The notes under the pieces: generated by a model | What the model was told of the DNA's origin: nothing | The model's input: the letters and a program-made list of their open reading frames with translations, nothing else | Databases searched by the model: none | Shown here: piece after piece, positions 53,935 to 62,391 of the stretch | Layout: every line of letters starts with the position of its first letter | Numbering within the stretch: position 1 is the first letter of the stretch | Program-made: the position numbers and the translations under genes | Assembly (NCBI GenBank): GCA_011392765.1 | Contig: WYCW01000001.1 | Span: 986,888-1,050,887 of the forward strand | From: Candidatus Thiosymbion ectosymbiont of Catanema sp. Cochon2018 | Lineage (GTDB): Bacteria > Pseudomonadota > Gammaproteobacteria > Chromatiales > Chromatiaceae | DNA: 64,000 bases | Direction of reading: 5' to 3'

Positions 53935-55455
53935 ATGCAAAACATCGTTAACAATTCGAAGCTTCGGATCGGATTACTACTTGGCCTGAGTTGCGCATTG
54001 ATTTATGGTCTTCTAACCGATGGGCACGATTGGGGAGGGGACTTTTCCGAATACATCATGCAGGCGAAAAGCATTTCGGAGCAGGATATTTCAGGACATA
54101 TAGAAGACAACCAGCTTACCGTAGGGCCCACATGCATCGTAGGGATAACCTCGTACCCCTGGGGCTTTCCCATGCTCCTGGCGCCGCTTTATAAGGCATT
54201 CGGACTCGACATTATCCGGCTGAAAATGGTCGGCGTGACATTTTATGTCCTGTTTTTATTGGTTATTTATTACGAATGCGCGCAATATCATTCGAGAATC
54301 GGGGCCCTCGGAGTGACGGCCGTATTTGCATTGAATCCCTATATGCTCGGTTTTCTCAATCAGATATTATCCGACATTCCCTTTCTTTTTATCTCTACCT
54401 TGTGCGTCTTCCTCATCGGCCGAGTCACAATACAACGTCGCCCGATCATCTCGTTTCCCATCGCCTATATGTTGCTGGGAGTCATACTGGGTATTGCCTT
54501 TCTCCTGAGAACCCATGGGATATTGCTCGTTATTCTCACCGCGCTGACCCAATTTATTTCCACTACATCCGGAAAACGGAATGGCGGACACAGTCTTTCC
54601 TTCGCACATCGCTACCCGGCAAGGTATGATACACTGAAGCCGGTACTCCTGTCGCCATTGATCGAATCGATCCCATACGTAACCTTGCTCTGCTTTCTGG
54701 GCCTGCTCGCCCTTCTACACGTGCAGCTCATCTCCGGGGGCGCGTCACAGCTCGATTATCTGGATAAAATTTCACTAGACACAATCGCAGGAAACATTAT
54801 TCATTATGCTACCATTCCGAAGTACTTCTTCGGCAGGCCGGTGCTGTATGCCGCGACTGTCCCCTTTGTATTGATCGGAATAAAACACAGATATGAAAAC
54901 GATTATCATATCCTGATCTACGCGGCGTTGCTGATTTCGGTGTGTATCATCTGGCCCGGACGTCAGGATTTGAGGTATCTGTTCCCATTGCTTCCATTTT
55001 ACGTGTCCTTCCTGGTTACCGGAATCGAAGTATTCCGGAGGCCGTCAACGATCTTCGGAAGGCGGATCAACCTCGGATATTTCCTCATTGCCGCCGGCAT
55101 AATGATCTTGTCATTATTCGCAGCCAAAACGGGATATCACGCCTATAACAATATAAAGAATAATAGAGCCTTGACGTGGGGTCCATTTACACCGGAGGCC
55201 GGTGAGATGTTCCACTTCATCAAGAACAACACGAGTACCGAGGACATTATCGTCTTTCATAAGCCGCGAGTCATGCGATTAATGACCGATCGCATGTCGA
55301 TAGATTGCGGGAGCAAAGGCGTCGGCACGGGTGATTACGTAGTAATATTCAAACAATACAAGTACTTATACGATCTCTACTATGATCCGTTGAAAAACAT
55401 TCCCCAACGGAAGACCGTATTCGATAATGAGCAGTTCATGGTCGTCAAGATATGA
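53935..55455 (+). CDS. GT-C-type membrane glycosyltransferase-like protein
   Basis: 506 residues with about ten hydrophobic helices. DGHDWGGDFSEYIMQAKSI near the N-terminus gives the acidic D-x-x (GDFSEY) of dolichyl-phosphate/polyprenol-phosphate sugar glycosyltransferases (GT39/ArnT-like). YPWGFPMLLAPLYKAFG follows, and GRQDLRYLFPLLPFY is the typical later loop. The C-terminal 100 residues are soluble. Transfers a sugar from a lipid carrier on the periplasmic side, acceptor unknown. Composition is AT-richer than the left half of the window, consistent with acquisition together with the arsenic genes. Confidence 0.8.
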   Translation: MQNIVNNSKLRIGLLLGLSCALIYGLLTDGHDWGGDFSEYIMQAKSISEQDISGHIEDNQLTVGPTCIVGITSYPWGFPMLLAPLYKAFGLDIIRLKMVGVTFYVLFLLVIYYECAQYHSRIGALGVTAVFALNPYMLGFLNQILSDIPFLFISTLCVFLIGRVTIQRRPIISFPIAYMLLGVILGIAFLLRTHGILLVILTALTQFISTTSGKRNGGHSLSFAHRYPARYDTLKPVLLSPLIESIPYVTLLCFLGLLALLHVQLISGGASQLDYLDKISLDTIAGNIIHYATIPKYFFGRPVLYAATVPFVLIGIKHRYENDYHILIYAALLISVCIIWPGRQDLRYLFPLLPFYVSFLVTGIEVFRRPSTIFGRRINLGYFLIAAGIMILSLFAAKTGYHAYNNIKNNRALTWGPFTPEAGEMFHFIKNNTSTEDIIVFHKPRVMRLMTDRMSIDCGSKGVGTGDYVVIFKQYKYLYDLYYDPLKNIPQRKTVFDNEQFMVVKI

Positions 55456-55529
55456 GGTTACCGACAATCGCTCTAAATCAGCAAGCAGCTTTCTCAAGTG
55501 CTCGATCGACTAATATGGTGTTTTCAATT

Positions 55530-56225
<696 letters not shown>

Positions 56226-56843
56226 CCGACCTACCTGCCTGCTGGCAGGTAACATCGAGCGGGTAGGATCTTTAGCCGCAAAGTAATTGATTAGCGGCCC
56301 TCCAGTTCTGTAAACATAGTAAAAACAAACGGTTACGTTTATGGAGGCCGCCCAAAATAGCGATTGAGCCGCTTTTTCAATACCATCGGATCGCATAACT
56401 CATTGAAAAATAAGGATTAGATGCCGCTAATCAATTACGCCGCAAATGAACGCAAATAAATACAATGGGATTAAGAACCGTCGATGATGGTGAGCCGATT
56501 CCGACCGATTTGCGTTGATTCGCGTTCATTGCTTCAATAACTTTAGTGCGCGAAGCGCATCATAGTTGAAACTATGGACTTTCAGTCCCTTCACTTTCAG
56601 TCCGTGGCTTGTCCACGGATGAGGACTTTAGTCCTCCAGACTATGGACTTTCAATCCATAGTGGTTGATTTGCGGCAAGAAAATTCCCCATGTAAGGAGT
56701 TGAAAAATCGCAAAGGCGTCGAGCGTAGGAAACCCTTCTGCCCGCGCCGGCGGGGAAAATACTACTTTACCTGACTTCCAGGGCTTGACGTCGGGGTCCG
56801 CGCAGACGAATCTAGCGGCATCCGGTTACGGAGGAACGAATTT
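56226..56843. repeat. Dispersed 73-bp repeat and a cluster of small hairpins
   Basis: 56366-56438 repeats 16148-16220. 56440-56530 relates to 25865-25935. 56545-56665 contains five adjacent small hairpins: GGACTTTCAGTCC, CCGTGGCTTGTCCACGG, GAGGACTTTAGTCCTC, and CTATGGACTTTCAATCCATAG (the last cut here: CTATGGACTTTCAATCCAT). No coding evidence. 56226-56365 shows nothing recognisable. Confidence 0.65.
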
Positions 56844-56948
56844 ATGGCCAAACCGGCAGAATGCGCGGTCACCTACGCCGACCTGATGCAGGTGCCGCTG
56901 CATCTGATCGCGGAGACCCTGTACGGGAGGTTCCGGTGTGTTCAATGA
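56844..56948 (+). pseudogene. Uma2 N-terminal fragment
   Basis: MAKPAECAVTYADLMQVPLH then LIAETLYG matches the N-terminus of a Uma2 subgroup in which 'VTYADLLQVPEHLVAEI' is typical. GGAGGAACG lies 6 bases upstream of the ATG, a good ribosome site. The frame stops after 34 residues where unrelated sequence and a family C remnant (57010-57145) begin, so the nuclease core is lost. Confidence 0.7.
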
Positions 56949-57009
56949 GGGCGACAGGGCCCGCCTGCCACCCTGAACGCGCCGTAACCCGGCAACCGAT
57001 GGGGGAGAG

Positions 57010-57145
57010 AAAACTACGAATCACGCGAATCCTCGCGAGAATTGTCATCCCGAACCGAAGGGAGGGATCTTTTTCGCGCCGATTCGCGCGATTCGTAGTT
57101 TTTCTTCTTTTTTGTCGATCGGTAACGCTTAACTCAATGGCATTG
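57010..57145. repeat. Family C element, left end missing
   Basis: ACTACGAATCACGCGAATCC, CATCCCGAACCGAAGG, GATTCGCGCGATTCGTAG and the right end CTTAACTCAATGGCATTG are present. No CAATGCC left terminus, so the flanking duplication cannot be read. It ends 53 bases before arsC. Confidence 0.75.
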
Positions 57146-57198
57146 CCCTTCAGATGAGGGTGAGAAACGAACCCCGACATCATGGGAGGTCGTAGATA

Positions 57199-57606
57199 AT
57201 GAAAAAAATGAAAAAGGTATTATTTGTTTGTGTAGAAAATTCATGTCGTAGTCAGATGGCCGAAGCATTTGCGAAGATCCATGGGAAAGACAGACTGGAA
57301 GCCCATAGTGCCGGCTCACGGGCATCGGGTGAGGTGAATGAAAAAGCAATCAAGTCAATGCAGGAAATCGGTTATGATCTGGGTATTCATACCTCGAAAT
57401 CGCTGACCGCTATTCCCGATATGGAATATGACTATGCGATTACAATGGGATGTGGAGACGAATGCCCTTATGTAAAAGCAAAGCAGAGGCAAGACTGGGC
57501 CATTCCGGATCCGAAAAATATGAATGAGCAGGACTTCAATAAGGTAAGAGATACGATTGAAACCAGGATCCTATCATTAATCGACTCCATGAATATGGAG
57601 GAGTAA
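57199..57606 (+). CDS. arsC: Arsenate reductase (LMW-phosphatase type)
   Basis: 135 residues. P-loop [10 protein letters not shown] with nucleophile Cys11 and Arg17, and the redox pair in MGCGDECP (Cys85, Cys89); DPKN carries the catalytic aspartate. This is the class that reduces arsenate to arsenite using thioredoxin or a related thiol donor. A strong ribosome site (GGGAGG) precedes the ATG. Five bases separate it from acr3. No arsR regulator was found, so control is not evident. Confidence 0.95.
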   Translation: MKKMKKVLFVCVENSCRSQMAEAFAKIHGKDRLEAHSAGSRASGEVNEKAIKSMQEIGYDLGIHTSKSLTAIPDMEYDYAITMGCGDECPYVKAKQRQDWAIPDPKNMNEQDFNKVRDTIETRILSLIDSMNMEE

Positions 57607-57611
57607 CCGGC

Positions 57612-58724
57612 ATGGAAGAAAAGAGATTATCGACATTCGAGCGGTACCTGACCGCCTGGGTGTTGCTTTGCATTGCGGCCGGGATCCTGTTGGGAAAAAC
57701 CGCTCCCGGTATTGCCGCGACACTCAATGATTTTTCGGTTTATCAGGTATCCGTACCCATTGCCGTCTGCCTGTTTTTCATGATGTACCCCATTATGGTG
57801 AAAATCGATTTTGCGCAGGTCGTAAAATCGGCGAAAACACCAAAACCGGTTTTACTCACCCTATTCATAAATTGGGCTATCAAGCCATTCTCGATGTTTG
57901 CGATCGCTTACTTCTTTTTGGGTTATCTATTCAAGGATTTCCTGCCCGGCACGGAAATCCTTGCCAACGGCGAGGAAGTCGAGCTGTGGCGAAGCTATAT
58001 TGCAGGTACAATCTTATTAGGAATTGCACCCTGTACCGCAATGGTCCTGATGTGGAGTTATCTTGCGAAGGGTAATGACGGTTTGACCTTGGTAATGGTT
58101 GCAATCAATTCATTAATCATGCTTTTTCTCTATGGTCCGTTGGGGGGATTACTGCTCGATGTAAATGCCATGCCGGTTCCCTGGCAGACGATGTTGCTTT
58201 CCGTCTCGATTTATGTAGCATTACCCCTGATTGCGGGTTATTTATCGAGAAAGTGGATCATCGAATACAAAGGGATTGCGTGGTTCAACGAGACATTTTT
58301 GCATTGGCTCACCCCGATCAGCATAACCGCACTGCTGTTGACATTGGTTCTGTTATTTTCATTCAAAGGTGAGGTCATCACGAGTAATCCACTGACGATT
58401 TTGTGGATTTCCATCCCACTTTTCATACAAACAGTCTTGATTTTTGCCATCGGCTATTTTGTATTTGCAAAGTGGCTGAAACTTTCCTACCATGACGCCG
58501 CACCGGCAGCGATGATCGGGGCCTCCAACCATTTCGAAGTTGCGATAGCCACTGCTGTTGTGCTCTTCGGCTTATCGTCCGGTGCGGCCTTGGCCACCGT
58601 GGTCGGAGTGCTTATAGAGGTCCCCCTCATGCTCATGCTGGTATCCATCTGTAAACGCACCTGTCATCTGTTCGATGAATGTCATTTGGACTATCCACAA
58701 TGTAAGAGCAAGATCGACTTTTAA
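57612..58724 (+). CDS. acr3: ACR3-family arsenite efflux transporter
   Basis: 370 residues, ten predicted helices. [38 protein letters not shown] (with the essential Cys at about 141), PLGGLLLDV and [19 protein letters not shown] are ACR3 hallmarks. It exports the arsenite made by ArsC. Together the genes give arsenic resistance. Codon use is AT-richer than the housekeeping genes, so horizontal transfer of the pair is plausible. Confidence 0.95.
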   Translation: MEEKRLSTFERYLTAWVLLCIAAGILLGKTAPGIAATLNDFSVYQVSVPIAVCLFFMMYPIMVKIDFAQVVKSAKTPKPVLLTLFINWAIKPFSMFAIAYFFLGYLFKDFLPGTEILANGEEVELWRSYIAGTILLGIAPCTAMVLMWSYLAKGNDGLTLVMVAINSLIMLFLYGPLGGLLLDVNAMPVPWQTMLLSVSIYVALPLIAGYLSRKWIIEYKGIAWFNETFLHWLTPISITALLLTLVLLFSFKGEVITSNPLTILWISIPLFIQTVLIFAIGYFVFAKWLKLSYHDAAPAAMIGASNHFEVAIATAVVLFGLSSGAALATVVGVLIEVPLMLMLVSICKRTCHLFDECHLDYPQCKSKIDF

Positions 58725-58922
58725 AAATCCCCCTCCTAAACATAGCCTGGATGTATACTCCGTGAACGGGAGCCGACATCTACCGATACCCAAATAATTT
58801 TAGAGTGATACACTTGTTTGTGGAAAAATATATGACAGTGGATATGTATATATTTTAACTCATCAGTCAATGCCCGGACTCTTAAGAATTGGAAAAACAA
58901 AAAAAACAGGTTAAAAATCACG
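58725..58922. other. AT-rich intergenic region, no gene seen
   Basis: About 200 bases, AT-rich, between acr3 and a Uma2 gene. No clear terminator or promoter could be assigned. Confidence 0.5.
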
Positions 58923-59516
58923 ATGCAACCGGCAGCAGCACTTCAACCAACCCTCTACGAGTCCATTGAGGCCCTGCCCGAGGGTGTGACCGGGGAGATT
59001 CTGAACGGGCAGATCCATACTCACCCGCGACCTTCCGGACCACATGTATTTACCGGCTCGGCACTCGGCGCCGAACTGTTCGATCCCTTCTATAGAGGCA
59101 GGGGAGGACCCGGCGGCTGGTGGATCCTTGTCGAGCCGGAGGTACACTTCGTACGAAATGTCGAAGTGACGGTCCCGGATCTGGCGGGTTGGCGGCGCGA
59201 GCGGATGCCTTATATCCCGGACGATCAACGTTTCGAGGTGATCCCCGATTGGGTGTGCGAGATTCTTTCCCCATCCACGGCAAGCAAGGATCGCGGGATC
59301 AAGATGCCATTGTACGCACACTATGGTGTGCAACATGCTTGGGTTGTCGATTCTGCCAAGTGCACGCTGGAAGTGTATCGACTCGATGCCGGCGCTTGGC
59401 TCAGGATCGACCATTTTGTCGCTGCCGACCAGGTGCGCGTACCGCCGTTCGAGGCAGTGTCCATCGACCTGCAAGGCTTGTGGCGACCAACGCCGGAAAA
59501 GGGGCTCAACGACTAG
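58923..59516 (+). CDS. Uma2 family (DUF820) protein
   Basis: 197 residues. LYESIEALPEGVTGEILNG, PHVFTGSALGAEL, PGGWWILVEPEVH, VTVPDLAGWRRERM, WVCEILSPSTASKDRGIKMP and YAHYGVQHAWVVD match the Uma2 at 49370 in order and spacing. The TAG stop lies in the CTAG that precedes a family A element, so the target site supplies or coincides with the stop. Confidence 0.88.
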   Translation: MQPAAALQPTLYESIEALPEGVTGEILNGQIHTHPRPSGPHVFTGSALGAELFDPFYRGRGGPGGWWILVEPEVHFVRNVEVTVPDLAGWRRERMPYIPDDQRFEVIPDWVCEILSPSTASKDRGIKMPLYAHYGVQHAWVVDSAKCTLEVYRLDAGAWLRIDHFVAADQVRVPPFEAVSIDLQGLWRPTPEKGLND

Positions 59517-59720
59517 GATCCCTTGAGGGACCCGAATCTTTACCAATGAGTCAAGTTTGTGCGCTGCCTAAAAAGATGGCTCTTTGTTTATCCGCAGATT
59601 ACGCAGATTCTCGCAGATTATTGTATTTTTAATCTGCGAGAATCTGCGTAATCTGCGGATAAAAAACAGCACCGGAACGAGCCGGAAATTCACGCCTCGT
59701 CGGTCTGAGGCGAAGCCTCG
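59517..59720 (+). repeat. Family A element with CGCAGATTA cargo
   Basis: CTAG at 59513-59516 and 59721-59724. GATCCCTTGAGGGACCCG, ATGAGTCAAGTTTGTGC, a CGCAGATTACGCAGATT hairpin with complement, and GTCTGAGGCGAAGCCTCG. Confidence 0.88.
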
Positions 59721-59792
59721 CTAGAACATGATCCGTCATACTCCATCTCATTTGCGTCTATTCGCGTTCATTTGTGGACGCTCTCCCCTAAA

Positions 59793-60608
59793 ATGAACAG
59801 CTATCTGGTCGCACCGGCCATCATGGCCGGACTGGGTTTGTTCTTCGCCGTCATCCTGGCGGTGGCCTACCGTTTCCTGAAGGTTCAGGAGGACCCGCGG
59901 ATCGAAGCGACCCTGGACCTGCTGCCCGGCTCCAACTGCGGTGCCTGCGGACAACCCGGCTGCCATGCCTTTGCCGTGAGCCTGGTGGCGGGTAAGGAGC
60001 CGCCGAGCCGCTGTACGGTGGCGGACGCCGAGGCGGTCGACGCCATCGCCGAGCTGCTGGATGTAGACCCGGGCGAGCAGGAGCAGCACGTGGCCCGACT
60101 CCACTGCGCCGGTGGTAAGGACCAGGCCTATCAGATCGCCGAGTATCAGGGCTTCGAGGGCTGCAGCGCCGCCGCTGTCGTCTCCGGCGGCGGCAAGGGC
60201 TGCTCCTGGGGCTGCTTGGGGCTGGGGGACTGCCGGACCGCCTGCACCTTCGCGGCCATCACCATGAACGACAACGGCCTGCCCGTGGTGGACCCAAGCA
60301 AGTGCACCGCCTGCGGCGACTGCGTCGATACCTGTCCACGGGACCTTTTCGAGCTGACGCCCCTGAACCAACACCTCTTCGTTCAATGCAAATCACCGCT
60401 GGCCGGCGACCTGGCCCTGGGTCTGTGCAGCGTCGCCTGCGATGCCTGTGGGCGCTGTGCGGCCGATGCGGCGCCGGGACTGATCCGGATGGAAGACAAC
60501 CTGCCCCTGGTCGACTACTCCGGCGGTGGCCCGGCCCTGCCCCGGGCGGTGCATCGCTGTCCCACGGGGGCTATCCAGTGGCTGGAAGGTGCGCAGTTCA
60601 AGGAGTAA
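59793..60608 (+). CDS. rnfB: RnfB-like electron-transport ferredoxin subunit
   Basis: 271 residues from ATG 59793. One N-terminal transmembrane helix (PAIMAGLGLFFAVILAVAY), then an Fe-S domain with CGACGQPGCHA (Cys49, 52, 57) and a further Cys in SRC, and two ferredoxin-type clusters: CTACGDCVDTCP (171-181) and CDACGRCAADAAP, the latter lacking the fourth cysteine in its usual place. RnfB accepts or donates electrons to ferredoxin in the Rnf complex. No other rnf gene is adjacent; the next core gene is PFOR-like, suggesting electron transfer between the two proteins. Confidence 0.9.
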   Translation: MNSYLVAPAIMAGLGLFFAVILAVAYRFLKVQEDPRIEATLDLLPGSNCGACGQPGCHAFAVSLVAGKEPPSRCTVADAEAVDAIAELLDVDPGEQEQHVARLHCAGGKDQAYQIAEYQGFEGCSAAAVVSGGGKGCSWGCLGLGDCRTACTFAAITMNDNGLPVVDPSKCTACGDCVDTCPRDLFELTPLNQHLFVQCKSPLAGDLALGLCSVACDACGRCAADAAPGLIRMEDNLPLVDYSGGGPALPRAVHRCPTGAIQWLEGAQFKE

Positions 60609-60609
60609 G

Positions 60610-60729
60610 TCGACTTTGCGACCGGCTACGGCTTTCGTGACACGGACCGGGGCGTCTACCCAGGGACCTTCAAAGAAGTTAGAGGCTGTTACCGGGTCAG
60701 TAGCCTCAGCAGGAAAAGAACGCTCCTGA
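60610..60729 (+). pseudogene. 3' remnant of a small cassette protein
   Basis: In one frame, PATAFVTRTGASTQGPSKKLE and so on to a TGA that overlaps the next ATG (TGATG at 60727-60731). This aligns with EDTAFVTRGHLPEDL in the intact small protein at 61423-61677. The 5' part is missing: the preceding bases are the rnfB stop. It is the first, damaged unit of a three-part tandem cassette. Confidence 0.55.
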
Positions 60730-61337
60730 TGCCGATAACCGTTGAACAAGGTCAGGAGTTGATTGCCGAATTCTGCCGGATCTATCCTGTCGCCCTTCAG
60801 CTAAAATATAAGGTCCGTGCAACACAAGAGGAGGCTGTTCATGAAACCGCAACGATCGAACGAGCAGGAAGAATCCTTGGAGCCTACTTTCCTGTCAGAC
60901 GATGCGCCGCCTTTGCCGTTTCCAACTTTCGTGACGCGAATGATTTTACCCAAACAATACGTCACGAAATTCTTGGCCACTTTGGACTCAACACCTTCAA
61001 ACCCTCAGAAAAAAGAGCCCTCATAAGTGCCATCTCTAAGACTCGCAGCCAACCGGATTTATCCAAGTTATGGTCAGACGTCGATACGAGCTATTCTCAA
61101 CGCTCGGAATCATTCAAGGCTGAGGAGATCTTTTGTCTTGCATGTGAAGCAGTCGAGCCGGACTCAAACGTTGATTGGCCCAGGGCAGAACGCACGTTTC
61201 ACCAGGTCGTTCTTGCACGTTCGCGGCCCATGGAATATGAAGATCTCTTCACCATTGCTATTATGGTTGCCAACGGTCTGAAAGATCGAACAGGATTTCA
61301 ACGAACATTCCCTGCTACCGACAACGACCAGTGGTAG
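60729..61337 (+). CDS. Cassette effector 1: shared N-terminal module plus zincin-like domain
   Basis: 202 residues. Residues 1-35 (MPITVEQGQELIAEFCRIYP then KYKVRATQEE) are nearly identical to the start of the protein at 61661. The rest differs: RILGAYFPVRRCAAFAVSNF, then FTQTIRHEILGHFGLNTF with an HExxH motif (His79, Glu80, His83) and AEEIFCLACEA. This pattern resembles the MPTase-PolyVal zinc-metallopeptidase domains of phage and plasmid polyvalent proteins. A smaller frame at 60841-61026 lies inside this gene. The gene overlaps the upstream small-protein remnant by one base. A toxin-like or effector role is inferred from organisation only. Confidence 0.65.
   Translation: MPITVEQGQELIAEFCRIYPVALQLKYKVRATQEEAVHETATIERAGRILGAYFPVRRCAAFAVSNFRDANDFTQTIRHEILGHFGLNTFKPSEKRALISAISKTRSQPDLSKLWSDVDTSYSQRSESFKAEEIFCLACEAVEPDSNVDWPRAERTFHQVVLARSRPMEYEDLFTIAIMVANGLKDRTGFQRTFPATDNDQW
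60841..61026 (+). CDS. Small acidic cassette protein encoded within the zincin gene (+1 frame)
   Basis: 61 residues, MKPQRSNEQEESLEPTFLSD and so on. It has AGGAGG exactly six bases before the ATG, as does the homologue at 61423. The segment FLSDDAPPLPFPTFVTR aligns with FLDDDEPLSLEDTAFVTR of that protein; F-L, D-D, P, T and F-V-T-R are shared. It lies entirely inside the zincin-like frame. Either both frames are used, or one is a relic. I cannot decide from the sequence alone. Confidence 0.45.
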   Translation: MKPQRSNEQEESLEPTFLSDDAPPLPFPTFVTRMILPKQYVTKFLATLDSTPSNPQKKEPS

Positions 61338-61422
61338 GTTGAGTGTAGGTTGGGCAAAGCTGCCAGGGACGGCGGCGTGCCCAACATTCAACCGCTCGGC
61401 AAAACCCAAGAGGAGGCCATCC
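61338..61422. other. REP-like spacer inside the cassette array
   Basis: GTAGGTTGGGCAAAGCTGCC to GCGTGCCCAACATTC is a REP-type hairpin. It is followed by ACCCAAGAGGAGGCCATCC, which repeats the end of the shared module (TQEEA-HE) at 60820. So the unit boundary contains a short piece of module sequence. Confidence 0.6.
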
Positions 61423-61677
61423 ATGAAGCAGCAATCATCAAGTAAGCGGGAAAAACTTTCAGAATTTTTCCTGGAATTATCCGTCGAACAGGACAAACAG
61501 GAAGGACCATCAGAACCTACGGAACTCACCTTTTTGGATGATGATGAGCCCTTGTCACTCGAGGATACGGCTTTTGTGACGCGGGGCCATTTACCTGAAG
61601 ATCTCCATAGGGAATTCGAGTCCGATATGGAATTGATCTCATCTTTAGAAGAAGATCCCGATGCCGATAACCGTTGA
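61423..61677 (+). CDS. Small acidic cassette protein (intact copy)
   Basis: 84 residues (MKQQSSSKREKLSEFFLELS), strongly acidic in the second half: ELTFLDDDEPLSLEDTAFVT and ELISSLEEDPDADNR. AGGAGG lies six bases upstream of the ATG. The last 17 bases overlap the start of the following gene (ATGCCGATAACCGTTGA). By size, charge, and being first in the pair it could be an antitoxin, immunity protein or chaperone, but no family is recognised. Confidence 0.6.
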   Translation: MKQQSSSKREKLSEFFLELSVEQDKQEGPSEPTELTFLDDDEPLSLEDTAFVTRGHLPEDLHREFESDMELISSLEEDPDADNR

Positions 61678-62266
61678 GCAAGGTCGGGAGTTGATTGCCG
61701 AATTCTGCCGGATTTATCCTGCTGCTTACCAATTAAAATACAAGGTCCGTGCAACCCAGGAGGAAATATTCGGTGAACGAGTAACGATTAAAGAGAAAGG
61801 GAAAGAAACTTTTATCAACTTGCCCTATGATTTGCTTCCATCTTACATGAAAGATGAACTCGCATGCAGAAAAGAGATTGTCATAATGCTGCTAAAAATT
61901 AAGCGTCAGGCAATACAAGACGAAGTCGAAGTGAAGACTAGAAACCAGGAGGGGGATCCGCCAAACAAACTATGTAAAGATCCACGTGCTGGAAACCACA
62001 ATCAATTAGGTAAATGCAAGTTTGGATATTTTTACGGACACGAAGATCCCACTAAGCCCGGCGTGAAATACATGTGGCCGTCACCTTGGAATTCGGGTGG
62101 ATACGTTTGGTGCGATATACCTAACCACGACATGCTGCTCTACGGATTAGGTATCGCAGAGGGTAAAATAGAGTATATTGGTCATGATCGCAGTATTAAA
62201 AAGTGGGCGGCAAAATACTGGAGCCAAGACTGTACTCCCGACGTTTTTCTTCAGAAGAATTACTAA
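61661..62266 (+). CDS. Cassette effector 2: shared N-terminal module with unknown C-terminal domain
   Basis: 201 residues. Residues 1-35 share the module MPITVEQGRELIAEFCRIYP of the gene at 60729. Then KEKGKETFINLPYDLLPSYM and a long helical KEIVIMLLKIKRQAIQDEVE, followed by a different globular-looking region with CKDPRAGNHNQLGKCKFGYF, HEDPTKPGVKYMWPSP and YVWCDIPNHDMLLYGLGI. No known domain. Three cysteines and two histidines could bind metal. Composition is AT-richer than rnfB. Translationally overlapped with the small acidic gene. Confidence 0.6.
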   Translation: MPITVEQGRELIAEFCRIYPAAYQLKYKVRATQEEIFGERVTIKEKGKETFINLPYDLLPSYMKDELACRKEIVIMLLKIKRQAIQDEVEVKTRNQEGDPPNKLCKDPRAGNHNQLGKCKFGYFYGHEDPTKPGVKYMWPSPWNSGGYVWCDIPNHDMLLYGLGIAEGKIEYIGHDRSIKKWAAKYWSQDCTPDVFLQKNY

Positions 62267-62391
62267 ATGTCAAGTCCCATCAGATCATAACACGTTTTTT
62301 GAACGGATTTAGCTTGGAACAGCGGATAACTCTTTCTATCGTATAGAATTACACGGGATCTGACACTTAAGGCCTTTTCCAATGCCCAGCT
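62267..62391. other. Intergenic, no feature seen
   Basis: About 125 bases between the cassette array and the PFOR-like gene. AT-rich with TCTATCGTATAGAATTA, a short inverted repeat. No clear promoter. Confidence 0.45.

Noticed and set aside
56574-56774. Small open frame reading MDFQSLHFQS
   Set aside because: It is a translation of the hairpin cluster; no evidence for expression.
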